This document shows positions 26,322 to 36,136 of a stretch of DNA of 53,967 nucleotides, piece after piece; positions within the stretch are counted from its first letter, which is position 1, and the number at the start of each line of letters is the position of its first letter. The notes under the pieces were generated by a model. It was not told where the DNA came from and searched no databases. It saw only the letters and a program-made list of their open reading frames with translations. A program made the position numbers and the translations under genes. The DNA comes from an uncultured Bacteroidota bacterium (lineage in GTDB: Bacteria; Bacteroidota; Bacteroidia; UKL13-3): the NCBI GenBank assembly GCA_903897855.1, contig CAIUDH010000103.1, forward strand, positions 1 to 53,967, read 5' to 3'.

Positions 26322-28176
26322 AGAGTAATAAAGTTAATTCACATCGATTGAATTTTAAATCGGGAGTATAACTTACTTTATCAGGCAAGTAGGTTTTAGT
26401 AGGAGTTTTTTCATGGGTGTCGGTGGAAATTTTGTTCAAACTAGAAACAGTTACACGAAACGAACATTCTGCAGCGTTACCACTTCGGTCGGTGGCACGA
26501 TAACGAATGGTGGTAGTGCCAAGTGGAAATACTGAACCACTACTTAATCCTTGAATTAGCTGTAAAGAGTCAATGCCACAATTGTCATAGGCTTCAGGTG
26601 TTTCATAGGTGTATAGGACGGAGGTTTCACTGTTGGTGCAGTAAATTACGGTGTCGTTGGGGCAACTCAATACGGGCAATTCACTTTCCTTCACCGTTAC
26701 CAAAAAGGAGCACTCTTGAACTAAATTAGAGGGTAGTGTTTTTTGAAATCTGTTTCGAGTGGTGCCACAGGGAAAAAAGTTTCCGCTGCCTATCCCTTCG
26801 ATCAACTTGAAGGCATCATTATCTTTTTTATTGGGGAAGGAATAATTCACCATGGTACCACATCGTATCGGTGTACTCTCTTTAATAATATCGGGAGGAC
26901 AAAATGACGCATCGTAAATTAGCTTGTTATGGGAGTTAACTACATAAACAGTATAGCTACATTCTGAGATGTTGTTAGCCTCATCCGTGGCAACGAATTT
27001 TAAAACTGTTTTTCCTTCTGGAAACAACGAACCACTACTTAAACCATCCTGCATTATAATCTGCGAGTGCGAACAATTGTCTTTCACAATTGGCATGGTA
27101 TAGGTGTATACAACACCTTTTTTGTTTGGGTCATCGTTGATTAGAAAAGTGTCTTGCTTGCAGTTAATTACAGGAGGTTCATGATCCGTGACCGTGATAT
27201 TGGTTTTACATGTTTTTGTGACCCCGTTTTTACTTTTCGCTTCATACACGATAGAAGAAACGCCCATTGGAAATTTTGAGCCGGTGGGCAGCCCACTGAT
27301 TTGCTTTATGCCTAAATTGCCGCAGTTATAGTCAACAGAGGCTTTGTTGAAATTCACTTTTGCATAACATTCCCCAGGATCATTTCCTACTTCTATGTTT
27401 TCAGCACAAGCGAATGCTACTGTATCATTTAGTACCGCATAAGAATCTTCTTTGAAACGGGCGAGAATCTCTGTTTCAGTGAATGCGGTATTGTAAATTC
27501 TTAAGTCATCGAGTGCGCCACAGAAATATTCCAGATCTCCTGGGATATCTCTTCCAATATTCATGGGTGCATCATTGGCGGAGAAAGTTTTTTCATATTT
27601 GAACGTCCAAATTTTACGATCATTTAAAAAAGCGGAGACCATTTTGCCATCATACACCAAGGCGTAAAAATACCATTGTCCAAAGGAGAATTTATTTTGA
27701 ACATAATTGGTATCGTATTCAGTGAAGTCGGTATTGATGGAAACTGTACTTTGCAATGACGATTGGTAAAATTGCACCCGATATTGAGGGTTTTTATAGG
27801 TTTCTTCAAAAGTATTGCCTTTGCAAATAAGGGTCAGCCATCGATTCCCTTTTGTAAAATAAGTACTGTCAAGTTTAAACCAGCAGGTCACAGTAATATT
27901 TTTTATCGGTGTTTTTAATGAATTGGAGGAGGGCACTTCTATGTATCCACTCTTCCCATCAAAGTGTAAAGCCCCACATGGGTTTCCAAATCGGTCGCTT
28001 GTCGCCTTCACGCCACCATAAAATTTTCCATCGTTATTAAAACCACTGAAGTCGGCAGTACTGTTGTCGAAGGGGTAGTAGGCCACAAGGCCCTGACTCC
28101 AAAGGGCAGTGCTGAACACCATAAAAAATAGGATGGTGAATCGTATTCGATAAACTTTTTTTCTGTTGTTTATCAT
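26275..28176 (-). CDS. Secreted LamG and HYR-domain adhesin-like protein, truncated by frameshift
   Basis: A 633-residue exported protein. The signal peptide is about residues 8-28. A LamG/concanavalin-like module follows (GLVAYYPFDNSTADFSGFNN ... FCGALDDLRIYNTAFTETEI). Then come four HYR-type Ig modules, recognised by repeats of SGLPTGSKFPMGVSSIVYEA, DGLSSGSLFPEGKTVLKFVATD, GIGSGNFFPCGTTRNRF and QGLSSGSVFPLGTTTIRYRATDRSGN. HYR domains mediate adhesion. The frame ends in VSVFF and a stop within a T9 tract, and its natural C-terminus lies in the next frame (26001-26321). Its ATG overlaps the stop of the upstream NAGPA-like gene by 4 bp. Confidence 0.85.
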   Translation of the reverse strand: MINNRKKVYRIRFTILFFMVFSTALWSQGLVAYYPFDNSTADFSGFNNDGKFYGGVKATSDRFGNPCGALHFDGKSGYIEVPSSNSLKTPIKNITVTCWFKLDSTYFTKGNRWLTLICKGNTFEETYKNPQYRVQFYQSSLQSTVSINTDFTEYDTNYVQNKFSFGQWYFYALVYDGKMVSAFLNDRKIWTFKYEKTFSANDAPMNIGRDIPGDLEYFCGALDDLRIYNTAFTETEILARFKEDSYAVLNDTVAFACAENIEVGNDPGECYAKVNFNKASVDYNCGNLGIKQISGLPTGSKFPMGVSSIVYEAKSKNGVTKTCKTNITVTDHEPPVINCKQDTFLINDDPNKKGVVYTYTMPIVKDNCSHSQIIMQDGLSSGSLFPEGKTVLKFVATDEANNISECSYTVYVVNSHNKLIYDASFCPPDIIKESTPIRCGTMVNYSFPNKKDNDAFKLIEGIGSGNFFPCGTTRNRFQKTLPSNLVQECSFLVTVKESELPVLSCPNDTVIYCTNSETSVLYTYETPEAYDNCGIDSLQLIQGLSSGSVFPLGTTTIRYRATDRSGNAAECSFRVTVSSLNKISTDTHEKTPTKTYLPDKVSYTPDLKFNRCELTLLLYDDGQEDNDTVSVFF

Positions 28177-29060
28177 TGAAAATAGTAGGTGAGAAGATTT
28201 ACAGCGACACTCAAATCCTTCTCACCTTTAATCATCCTGTTATAAGTGCCATCTCTGTCGTAAAGTTTAAAAACGTCTTGATCTCCAGTATCCAAGTTGA
28301 TCATGAAGTTCACCTCCATGTCTTTAAACTGATTGAGAAACTCTAATGATTTTTTTGAGCCATTATATAAGGTGGCGTATTCCGTCGATTGAATGATTGC
28401 ATGTACGATCTTCCCTTTCTCATCTTTGCCAATGGCTAAGAATCTACGTGGGGCTATAGCATTAGAGGCGTTTTTAAAAGCGATTTCGAGTTTATTATTA
28501 TACACTAAAAGGTGCGACTGAAAAACAGTGGCTTCATGGCTCACGGCCCACTTTATAAAGGCTTGCATATCCCAAGCCGATTTTCTAAGATCGTACTTCC
28601 TGGTGGTGTCGACATCTGTTCCTTTCAATTGCAAATCACCGTCTTTAAGGTTGGTTACGGTGATACCTCCATTAACATTGACAATAACCAGCCCATCAAA
28701 ATTATTTGCCAAGGTCTTATTTACAACAACCCCATTATCAATAGTCAGTCCTACCGGAATGCCATCATAATCCATATAAGTGCCGCTCGAAACGAGAATT
28801 ACATTTTTTCCTGGTACCCATTTCTGATAGCGCTTGTATACATTGTTCCCATTGAAGTCGGCGGCGGCAAAGTATTTGGCTTTAACTCTATTGCCTTCTC
28901 GTTTCATATAGATAACATTAAACTGCTCGTCCTTGTATTTCACCGATGATATTTCTACAAAATTCCCGTCATAGCCAGTCCTAGAGGTGTTGTGCACCTT
29001 CGGCGCATGAAAGGAAGTAGTAAGTATAAATAAAGAAAACAGGACGATAACGTGCTTCAT
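28173..29060 (-). CDS. NAGPA-like (phosphodiester glycosidase family) exported protein, copy 2
   Basis: A 295-residue exported protein with signal peptide KHVIVLFSLFILTTSFHA. The pattern SSGTYMDYDGIPVGLTIDNG, then LVIVNVNGGITVTNL, then SHLLVYNNKLEIAF, RRFLAIGKDEKGKIVHAIIQS and MINLDTGDQDVFKLYD follows the strand order of the NAGPA family, more diverged than copy 1. The catalytic residues are not certain. It overlaps the LamG/HYR gene by 4 bp and lies 2 bp after the membrane protein gene, so all are cotranscribed. Two members of one uncommon family in a single operon suggest a shared envelope-glycan task. Confidence 0.65.
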   Translation of the reverse strand: MKHVIVLFSLFILTTSFHAPKVHNTSRTGYDGNFVEISSVKYKDEQFNVIYMKREGNRVKAKYFAAADFNGNNVYKRYQKWVPGKNVILVSSGTYMDYDGIPVGLTIDNGVVVNKTLANNFDGLVIVNVNGGITVTNLKDGDLQLKGTDVDTTRKYDLRKSAWDMQAFIKWAVSHEATVFQSHLLVYNNKLEIAFKNASNAIAPRRFLAIGKDEKGKIVHAIIQSTEYATLYNGSKKSLEFLNQFKDMEVNFMINLDTGDQDVFKLYDRDGTYNRMIKGEKDLSVAVNLLTYYFQ

Positions 29061-29062
29061 AA

Positions 29063-29839
29063 TTATTTGTTTTTGAGACCTCGCTTAAAAATATAAAGGT
29101 AAGGAAATACCACGAGGAATACGATGAATAATACCGATAGTTTGTAAGGGATACTCGTCGCATGCCAGAATTTATTGAATAAGTAGGACCAGTTTTTTTG
29201 AATTGCTTGCGACACCACTTTTTCTAGATAGGTCCATTTTATAGGCGTACTAAACTGTTGTTCTTTTATTCTTTCACTAATATATCTAAATTTATAATTG
29301 TATTTAATGGCGTAATCATTCTTGTAATATTCGCCAAGAGTATTCGAAACAAAGCTAAACCAATGGCTGTAAATTACTTGGAATAGGATGGCATGAGGCT
29401 CATCTATCTCTGAGTAGGAATTAAACTTTTCGGCCCATTGAATAATTTGAATTAGCGAATCGGGATTATATTTTTTGAATGATGGCTTCATTCTTTCCTC
29501 TAGTTTTTCTGTATAGGCAATGGAAAGAATTTCCTGATTCAACATCTCCTGATTTGGATTCAGCGAATCTAAGGCATCTATATCTTTCCGTATGGCATTG
29601 ATGTCTCTCAAGTTGGCCGAATCGAGATAGCTCGCATAGGGAAATGTTTCTTTTAAATTCTTAAAGTTGATCTTTTCTGTTTGTGCATATAGGTTAAACA
29701 AAGATCCTTGGGGTGCCGGTTTCTCAATGGGAATATCGGAAGCATAATCGAGTTGAGCCACAAACACAAAAAATGTGGTGATCACGATACTGCTCAAGAG
29801 AAGCAGCCAGTTTAATGGGTTTGAAAAAAATCGATTCAT
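29063..29839 (-). CDS. Two-helix membrane protein of unknown function
   Basis: A roughly 258-residue protein with a hydrophobic helix at each end: residues 8-29 (NWLLLLSSIVITTFFVFVA) and about 228-250 (LSVLFIVFLVVFPYLYIF), the second followed by a Lys/Arg tail. The 200 residues between are polar, helical and probably periplasmic. I do not recognise a family. The longest frame starts with TTG at 29863, but the ATG at 29839 leads straight into the first helix and is chosen. It sits inside the NAGPA-like operon, so it could anchor or scaffold the exported products; that is inference. Confidence 0.65.
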   Translation of the reverse strand: MNRFFSNPLNWLLLLSSIVITTFFVFVAQLDYASDIPIEKPAPQGSLFNLYAQTEKINFKNLKETFPYASYLDSANLRDINAIRKDIDALDSLNPNQEMLNQEILSIAYTEKLEERMKPSFKKYNPDSLIQIIQWAEKFNSYSEIDEPHAILFQVIYSHWFSFVSNTLGEYYKNDYAIKYNYKFRYISERIKEQQFSTPIKWTYLEKVVSQAIQKNWSYLFNKFWHATSIPYKLSVLFIVFLVVFPYLYIFKRGLKNK

Positions 29840-29930
29840 TCTTTTTAGTAAATTCGACAGCAAGCGTTGGCCCGACTACTTGCACAAAACACAAAGCTAT
29901 TCATTTAACAACATTTCCAAGTTCAATTTA

Positions 29931-31550
29931 TTAAGATTTTCTTCGTTTGAGAGGCGATCTAAATGGTTTTATCTTAATTACTATACAATCTGTTTCATAA
30001 CATGGTCCTATGCCTTTCACAAAGTATTTAGTGGCCTTCCATACAAAAACTTTCATCGAGTCGCCGTTGCCTAAAAATTTATTAACAGTGCAGGTGTCTT
30101 TATACCAATACCATTTAGCATCCTTGCCTAGCAAGCCATCGTGGATGGTTAAGCTCGTATTGTGCCATCTATAAACGGTGTCTTGTCGTACAATATGGGC
30201 GAGGCTGATATCCGTATGTTGAGTTACAAAAATGGTGCGCGAGCTGCCGTTTGAAGCATTACAGGTGCCATCTCGTCTAAGAAAATAGGTGCTTGTCTTT
30301 AAAGGGTAAAATTCAACGAAAGCTCCTGAAGCCACGATCTTTCCATTAATAGAATCTAGATACCAGTTCCAGATGCCATCGTCATCGATGACATAATTAT
30401 CTACTTCCATCTCCACTTTTTCACCTTCACAAACCGTCGCTTTCCCTTTGTAAACAATAGCAAAACTCTCTATTGACGGTTCGAGGATATTTATTTCAGT
30501 GGACACCTGTTCAGAGGTATCTGATTCGCCTTCGGCACGTACACAATACATTGTTTTTTGTACTGGATTTACCACGATTGAATCTCCTGTTCCGATGCGT
30601 TTCGTGAAGTCGTTGCCGGCATACCATGCCCATACTGAGTTTGGCTCTAGGCGCCCTTCAAATACACGGAGTACCACCGCATCACCAGAACATAATGCCT
30701 GAGGCGCAAGGATTCCAGTGGCTGCAATACTCGTGCATGTTTCCGACTCTTGCTCAATATCACTGCTAGTGCTAGCGTTCGTGTTCGTGTTTGAGTTCGT
30801 GTTTGAGCTCGTGTTTGTACTTGTATTTGTGCGAGTGCTCGTATTCGTATTGGTGCGAGTACTCGCGCTAACGACCTCAATGGGTTTTACAAAGATGCTT
30901 ATCTGTGCACACTCGGTGATGCATCCTTCGCCTTCTGCACGTACAAAATAGGTGGTGGTTACCTTCGGTTTTACCCTAAGTCTTTTGCCTTTCCCTATTA
31001 ATTTGCCATCGCAGGTATTCTCATGCCAACACCATTCGGCCTCTTTGCCAAGATACACCCCGGTTACAAGGAGGGTCGTTAAATTCTTAAACGTAATGGT
31101 ATCTATTCTTAGGGGCTTCACCGAATAAGATAGAGGCATCAATCCAGTTTCGGAATTTTTGTTTCTTGAGGCAAGTACATTATAGTAGGGCTGTATAATA
31201 GTTGAAGCCTGAAAACGATTATCTAAGGATTCAAAAATTAATCCATCTACCATTCCTCCCGTCGTTGTCCAAAGTTCAGCACTAATTTGTTGGAAAGCTA
31301 AATTGTTATTACAATCAATGTAATTCATGTCCCAGTTCACATAATTAGGCCGTGTTTTATAACGTCCCGTTAAACGTGTGCGGTACTTGAAGAGTTTCCC
31401 GTCATCGTCGCAACTATTTTCTGAAAAGTAAATTTGAAACTCAACCACCATATTCTCGTCACTATACACACGCTCCCATTCCTGCCATCCAGTTTGAGAT
31501 AAGCAGCGAGAAGCAACAAAAAGCAAGAAGATGAAAAATTTATTACGCAT
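29931..31550 (-). CDS. Secreted protein with Ig-like repeats and Ser/Thr/Asn linker
   Basis: A roughly 539-residue exported protein with signal peptide RNKFFIFLLFVASRCLSQ. After a unique N-terminal region (residues 20-170), four Ig-like modules repeat the pattern WxWY ... G.G....V.P..TT.YFVRAEG: LGKEAEWCWHENTCDG, NSVWAWYAGNDF, DDGIWNWYLDS and LGKDAKWYWYKDTCTVNK. A Ser/Thr/Asn-rich linker of about 40 residues encoded by 12-bp repeats separates modules 1 and 2. It looks like a surface-displayed adhesin or stalk. It is the first gene of the minus-strand operon. The start is ATG 31550; the TTG before it is ignored. Confidence 0.75.
   Translation of the reverse strand: MRNKFFIFLLFVASRCLSQTGWQEWERVYSDENMVVEFQIYFSENSCDDDGKLFKYRTRLTGRYKTRPNYVNWDMNYIDCNNNLAFQQISAELWTTTGGMVDGLIFESLDNRFQASTIIQPYYNVLASRNKNSETGLMPLSYSVKPLRIDTITFKNLTTLLVTGVYLGKEAEWCWHENTCDGKLIGKGKRLRVKPKVTTTYFVRAEGEGCITECAQISIFVKPIEVVSASTRTNTNTSTRTNTSTNTSSNTNSNTNTNASTSSDIEQESETCTSIAATGILAPQALCSGDAVVLRVFEGRLEPNSVWAWYAGNDFTKRIGTGDSIVVNPVQKTMYCVRAEGESDTSEQVSTEINILEPSIESFAIVYKGKATVCEGEKVEMEVDNYVIDDDGIWNWYLDSINGKIVASGAFVEFYPLKTSTYFLRRDGTCNASNGSSRTIFVTQHTDISLAHIVRQDTVYRWHNTSLTIHDGLLGKDAKWYWYKDTCTVNKFLGNGDSMKVFVWKATKYFVKGIGPCYETDCIVIKIKPFRSPLKRRKS
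30781..30866 (-). repeat. 12-bp tandem repeats encoding a Ser/Thr/Asn linker
   Basis: About seven degenerate 12-bp units, such as GTGTTCGTGTTT and GAGTTCGTGTTT, run through this stretch. On the minus strand they encode a Thr/Asn/Ser/Arg tetrapeptide repeat that links two Ig-like modules. The Arg-rich frame on the same strand is a by-product of the repeat. Confidence 0.8.
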
Positions 31551-31671
31551 CAATTTTCAAAGTAACAAAAAAAATGCAAATTGTAATGGGTGTTTTATGA
31601 CTCAATTCTTAACGATAACTAAAGACATGTCTAACAATACGTACAAATAAATTGAGTATAATTAAGAGGAC

Positions 31672-34548
31672 TTATTGACGCTCCAACTCCCGCCTTAGAA
31701 AGGCTGCGGTGAAACTTTTTTTATTTTTAGCAATTTCCTCGGGCGTGCCTTCACAGAGGATATTGCCACCCCCTTTTCCTCCTTCTGGCCCTAGGTCAAT
31801 AACCCAGTCGGCCACTTTCACTACATCTAAATTATGCTCTATTACCAACACTGTATTTCCTTTATCCACTAACCGTTGTAATACATCAAGCAGCACCCGA
31901 ATATCTTCAAAATGTAACCCCGTGGTAGGCTCATCTAAAATGTAAAATGTTTGACCCGTATCTTTTTTACTTAATTCAGTGGCTAGCTTTACCCGTTGTG
32001 CCTCTCCTCCACTTAAGGTTGTACTCTGTTGCCCCAGGGTGATATAATCCAACCCTACATCGTGCAGGGTTTGTATTTTACGAAGGATGTGAGGCATGTT
32101 TTCAAAAAAGATCACCGCCTCTTCAATACTCATATCTAAAATGTCACTAATATTTTTACTGCGATATTTAACTTCTAATGTTTCTCGGTTATAGCGCTTC
32201 CCATCACAGGTTTCACATTTCACATAAACATCAGGCAAAAAATTCATCTCAATTTTGCGCAAGCCACCCCCTTCGCAGGTTTCGCAACGTCCGCCTTTTA
32301 CATTGAAAGAAAAACGTCCCGGTTTGTATCCGCGTATTTTAGCTTCAGGGAGTTCTGAAAACAAATTCCTCACATCGGTAAATACCCCTACATAAGTAGC
32401 CGGATTGCTTCGAGGCGTACGGCCAATGGGGCTTTGGTCAATTTCAATAACCTTGTCAAGGTGCGTTAAACCCTCAATCTTTTTGAAGGGCAATGGTTTT
32501 TTACGTGCGTTATAAAAATATTCATTAAGAATTGGGTACAAGGTTTCGTTTATAAGGGATGATTTCCCACTGCCACTGACCCCCGTCACACAAATAAATT
32601 TACCTAAAGGCAACGATACATCCACTTGCTTTAAATTGTTTCCCGTACAGCCTTTAAGGGTTAAGAAATGGCCATTTCCGTCTCTTCGTTTGGCGGGAGT
32701 TAGTATTTGTTTTTTACCTGTAATAAACTGCGCAGTCAAGGTATTGCTTTTCAGAAACTCACTAGCAGGAAGGTTTGCAATAATATGCCCCCCATGTATT
32801 CCAGCTCCTGGCCCCATATCAATAATATGGTCGGCCTGTTCCATCATGTCTTTATCGTGCTCTACGACTAAAATGCTATTCCCTAAATCACGCAATGCTT
32901 TTAATGAATTAATCAGTCTAATATTATCACGTTGATGCAAGCCGATGCTTGGCTCGTCTAAGATATACATCACACCCACTAACTGAGAACCAATTTGAGT
33001 TGCTAAACGTATGCGCTGTGCTTCGCCCCCGCTGAGGGTTTTGGCAGGCGCGTTCAGTGTTATATAATGTAATCCTACATCGGTCAAGAATTGAAGACGT
33101 GTCTTAATTTCTTTTAAAATTTCGAGTGCTATAATCTTGCGTTTGACATCAAATTTCTCATCTAAAGTATTGATCCATTCTTGCAAATTGGAGATTTCCA
33201 TTTGCGATACTTCTGCAATGTTTTTCTCATCAATTTTAAAAAACAAACTCTCTTTCTTTAGTCGTGCACCGTGGCACTCCACACAAGGTTCTATACTCGC
33301 AAACTCTTCGGCCCATTGGGCTAAACTGTCGCTGGTATTTTCGGTAAGCTGTTTTTTTAGCAAGGGCAAAACACCCTCAAAAGGGGAGTTGTAGAGTTGC
33401 TTAAAACCTGAATTGTATTCGTAATTTATTTCAAATGTTTCTCCGTCGCTTCCATGTAAAATGATATCTAAAGCGTGTTTTGGTATTTTTGAGATGGGGT
33501 CGGCCAACGAAAATTTATACTTCTTGGCAATGGCACGAAGTTGCTGAAAGGTCCAATTTTCGCGTACTTCACCCAGGGGGGCAAGCCCTCCTCGGTTGAT
33601 GCTTATTTTGTGATCAGGGATGACTTGCTTTTCATCAATGGCAGCCATCTCACCGAGGCCACTGCAGTTAGGGCAACTTCCATAGGGAGAGTTAAAAGAG
33701 AAGGTATTGGGCTGAGGTTCATCATAGGCAATGCCATGTTCAGCATCCATTAAATTTTTACTAAAAAACCGAACCACGCTCGTTTTTGAATCCATAACAC
33801 TGAAAGTGCCATTTCCTGTTTTAAGTGCTTTTCGTGCCGATTCGCTTAATCGTTGTTGCATGGTTTCGTCCACTTCGATGCGATCGATAACAATTTCGAT
33901 ATCGTGAATCTTATACCGATCCACTTGCATTTTGGGCGTGATGTCGAGCACCTCACCATCTACTCTAACTTTGCTATAACCTTGTTTCCGTATTTGTTCG
34001 AAGAGTTCTCTGTAATGACCTTTACGCCCTTTTATAACGGGCGCCAACAGCACTATTTTCTTACCTGAATAATCTTGGCCAATGGCTTCAATTATTTGTT
34101 CCTCTGTGAGCCGTTGCATCTTCTTACCGCTAGCAAAACTATAAGCGTCGGCACAACGAGCATAAAGCAACCGAAGAAAATCATAGACTTCCGTAATGGT
34201 TCCTACGGTTGATCGAGGGTTCTTACTCACCGTTTTTTGTTCAATAGAAATGACCGGACTAAGCCCCTCAATTTTATCAACGTCGGGACGTTCCATATTT
34301 CCAATAAACTGCCGGGCATATGCATTAAAGCTCTCCATGTAACGGCGTTGACCTTCGGCATAGATGGTATCGAACGCCAACGACGATTTACCACTTCCAC
34401 TTAAGCCGGTAATTACCACCAGCTTATTACGTGGAATAATGACAGAAACATTCTTGAGATTGTGTTCGCGCGCGCCGATTACCTCTAAAACGCCTTCTTC
34501 GATATATTCCGCCTGTTTCTTTGCGCTTTCTGATGCTTTTTTGGCCAC
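31672..34548 (-). CDS. uvrA: UvrABC excinuclease subunit A
   Basis: A 958-residue DNA damage recognition ATPase of nucleotide excision repair that works with UvrB in the cytoplasm. Two ABC ATPase modules carry Walker A motifs [10 protein letters not shown] and [10 protein letters not shown] and ABC signatures [18 protein letters not shown] and [18 protein letters not shown]. Zinc-binding Cys pairs are visible in [17 protein letters not shown] and CETCEGGG ... [10 protein letters not shown]. The length is normal. The start is GTG at 34548, as no ATG is present upstream in frame. It stands alone. Confidence 0.97.
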   Translation of the reverse strand: MAKKASESAKKQAEYIEEGVLEVIGAREHNLKNVSVIIPRNKLVVITGLSGSGKSSLAFDTIYAEGQRRYMESFNAYARQFIGNMERPDVDKIEGLSPVISIEQKTVSKNPRSTVGTITEVYDFLRLLYARCADAYSFASGKKMQRLTEEQIIEAIGQDYSGKKIVLLAPVIKGRKGHYRELFEQIRKQGYSKVRVDGEVLDITPKMQVDRYKIHDIEIVIDRIEVDETMQQRLSESARKALKTGNGTFSVMDSKTSVVRFFSKNLMDAEHGIAYDEPQPNTFSFNSPYGSCPNCSGLGEMAAIDEKQVIPDHKISINRGGLAPLGEVRENWTFQQLRAIAKKYKFSLADPISKIPKHALDIILHGSDGETFEINYEYNSGFKQLYNSPFEGVLPLLKKQLTENTSDSLAQWAEEFASIEPCVECHGARLKKESLFFKIDEKNIAEVSQMEISNLQEWINTLDEKFDVKRKIIALEILKEIKTRLQFLTDVGLHYITLNAPAKTLSGGEAQRIRLATQIGSQLVGVMYILDEPSIGLHQRDNIRLINSLKALRDLGNSILVVEHDKDMMEQADHIIDMGPGAGIHGGHIIANLPASEFLKSNTLTAQFITGKKQILTPAKRRDGNGHFLTLKGCTGNNLKQVDVSLPLGKFICVTGVSGSGKSSLINETLYPILNEYFYNARKKPLPFKKIEGLTHLDKVIEIDQSPIGRTPRSNPATYVGVFTDVRNLFSELPEAKIRGYKPGRFSFNVKGGRCETCEGGGLRKIEMNFLPDVYVKCETCDGKRYNRETLEVKYRSKNISDILDMSIEEAVIFFENMPHILRKIQTLHDVGLDYITLGQQSTTLSGGEAQRVKLATELSKKDTGQTFYILDEPTTGLHFEDIRVLLDVLQRLVDKGNTVLVIEHNLDVVKVADWVIDLGPEGGKGGGNILCEGTPEEIAKNKKSFTAAFLRRELERQ

Positions 34549-34586
34549 GATTTGTTGTAGGATTTCTTAAAATAAAAATAGGGTTG

Positions 34587-34594
34587 CAAAAGTA
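34587..34594 (-). promoter_or_regulatory. Candidate -7 promoter element of uvrA
   Basis: The minus strand reads TACTTTTG followed by C, a full match to TAnnTTTG. It leaves a leader of about 34 nt to the GTG start at 34548, which supports that start. Confidence 0.5.
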
Positions 34595-34699
34595 GCTGTT
34601 GTTGCCCATATTTAGGCAGAAAAATAGACTACGATTTTCTAGTTCTAACACTCATCATTAACTGCCCTTTGTTAGAGGATAAAGGTTTGGATTGTATAT

Positions 34700-36061
34700 T
34701 TATTCTTCCTCTCCCTTCAACGCTTTCTCATAATTGGGTTGGGTTACCAGCTCTTCATAACCAGGCACACAGCTTCTTCTTAGAAACTGAGCTTTATATA
34801 GTTTATAATTCATTCCGTCCCAGTGAATGGCACCATTCCAGTATTGCATACTTTGAAAAATATTAAGCAAAATAAATAGAGAGATTAAGCTTAAAGCGCC
34901 CCATTTTATAAGTTTAGGAGAGGCCAGTGTTTTTTCAAGGATAACCGCTAACGGAAGCGCCCAAAGTGCAAACATCTCAATATAAGCACGTAAGCCAAAC
35001 GATCCACCATACCACCAGCACCACCAACTACTAACAACATAGATATTTAAAATAGTAAATATCCATAAAGCAAGGCCGAATTGCGGTAATCTTTTTTTAA
35101 GCAGGAACAGTCCGCAAAATGCCAGAAACATGAGCGGGGTATATATAAATAGTCCTTTTCTGAAGCTAAACAGGGTATCGAAAATATGTGGATTCGTAAA
35201 GAAAAACGACTCGTTGATATAGGAATAAAAAAACCAGTGATCGGTAACCAACTTCCAGTAAAGCAACTGTGGAATCCATGGAAGGAGGATACCCACTGCG
35301 ATGATTAGTAGTTGGGTCTTAAAATTAAGCATCCATTGCCATTTAGCTCTTGCCGAGGTGATACTATAAGTATTATAAAGCAAGGGCATGAATCCAATTA
35401 AAATATTGGTCGGTCTAATGAGGGTTGCTACCCCCAGAGCCAAACCCAAGAGTATGCTCCGACCCCAGGTGGCTTCTTGATGCCATTTTATGGTCAGATA
35501 TAAAATCAAGCTGAATAGAAAGAAATTCGGTGCGTGGGTCATTGGGCCTTCCTGAACACTGTAAAAAAATAAGTTTGTTCCCATTCCTAAGATGAGTAGG
35601 GTACTAGCACAAACAAACTCACTGAAGTAATTCAGTAATATCTTTCGCAGTAGCCATAAGCCGCAGAGCATATAGAATAAACCACTGAAACTCATAAAAA
35701 ACTGATACGGCCGGCTAAAACCATCGGCTGGCTTGTGTTTAAGTACTGCAGCGGCATGCCCTGCGAAAAAGAATGGGCTATATAGATAGCTCATCCCCAT
35801 ACTCATTTTAAACACATGTCCACCGTTTGGAGCATCCAAATGCCAGTAACGGCCAGCAAAATTACGCGAAGTATCATCTAAAAATTTAAGTGCGGGGTCG
35901 TGTTCGATAAAGGCGGCTGGCAAATAGCTGTAGTAATAATTTATATCATGAATGATAACCCCATTTTCTCTTTTATAAAGGCCACGGTTTAAAATCACCC
36001 AAATGCATATCACGGCTGTTAGGATAATTACTCTATAACTTAAACTTTTATAAAATTGCAT
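34700..36061 (-). CDS. Polytopic membrane protein, GT-C-like
   Basis: A 453-residue inner-membrane protein with about ten hydrophobic helices. A large extracytoplasmic loop after helix 1 contains GVIIHDINYYYSYLPAAFIEHDPALKFLDD and GGHVFKMSMGMSYLYSP, the kind of acidic first loop found in GT-C fold glycosyltransferases such as ArnT/PMT-like proteins. The motif RPTNILIGFMPLLYN and the segment WWCWWYGGSFGLRAY also recur in such proteins. No clear catalytic residue can be assigned, and the family call is tentative. It lies downstream of gdhA but is separated from it by a strong hairpin at 36088-36113. Confidence 0.65.
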   Translation of the reverse strand: MQFYKSLSYRVIILTAVICIWVILNRGLYKRENGVIIHDINYYYSYLPAAFIEHDPALKFLDDTSRNFAGRYWHLDAPNGGHVFKMSMGMSYLYSPFFFAGHAAAVLKHKPADGFSRPYQFFMSFSGLFYMLCGLWLLRKILLNYFSEFVCASTLLILGMGTNLFFYSVQEGPMTHAPNFFLFSLILYLTIKWHQEATWGRSILLGLALGVATLIRPTNILIGFMPLLYNTYSITSARAKWQWMLNFKTQLLIIAVGILLPWIPQLLYWKLVTDHWFFYSYINESFFFTNPHIFDTLFSFRKGLFIYTPLMFLAFCGLFLLKKRLPQFGLALWIFTILNIYVVSSWWCWWYGGSFGLRAYIEMFALWALPLAVILEKTLASPKLIKWGALSLISLFILLNIFQSMQYWNGAIHWDGMNYKLYKAQFLRRSCVPGYEELVTQPNYEKALKGEEE

Positions 36062-36077
36062 GATGCTAAATTACATT

Positions 36078-36113
36078 TTAAAACAAAACAGCTTGCAAAA
36101 TTTTGCAAGCTGT
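36078..36113 (-). terminator. gdhA terminator
   Basis: A perfect 26-bp palindrome occupies 36088-36113 (ACAGCTTGC arms flanking AAAATTTT). On the minus strand it is followed by a T-rich tail, TGTTTTAAAATG. It starts 24 bp after the gdhA stop codon. The plus side also has Ts after it, so it may work in both directions. Confidence 0.75.
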
Positions 36114-36136
36114 ATGTTTTTAAATTCTAACGTTGC

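Noticed and set aside
30647-30880. Arg-rich minus-strand frame over the 12-bp repeats
   Set aside because: Product of the repeat in another frame; the Ig-like protein frame is continuous across it.
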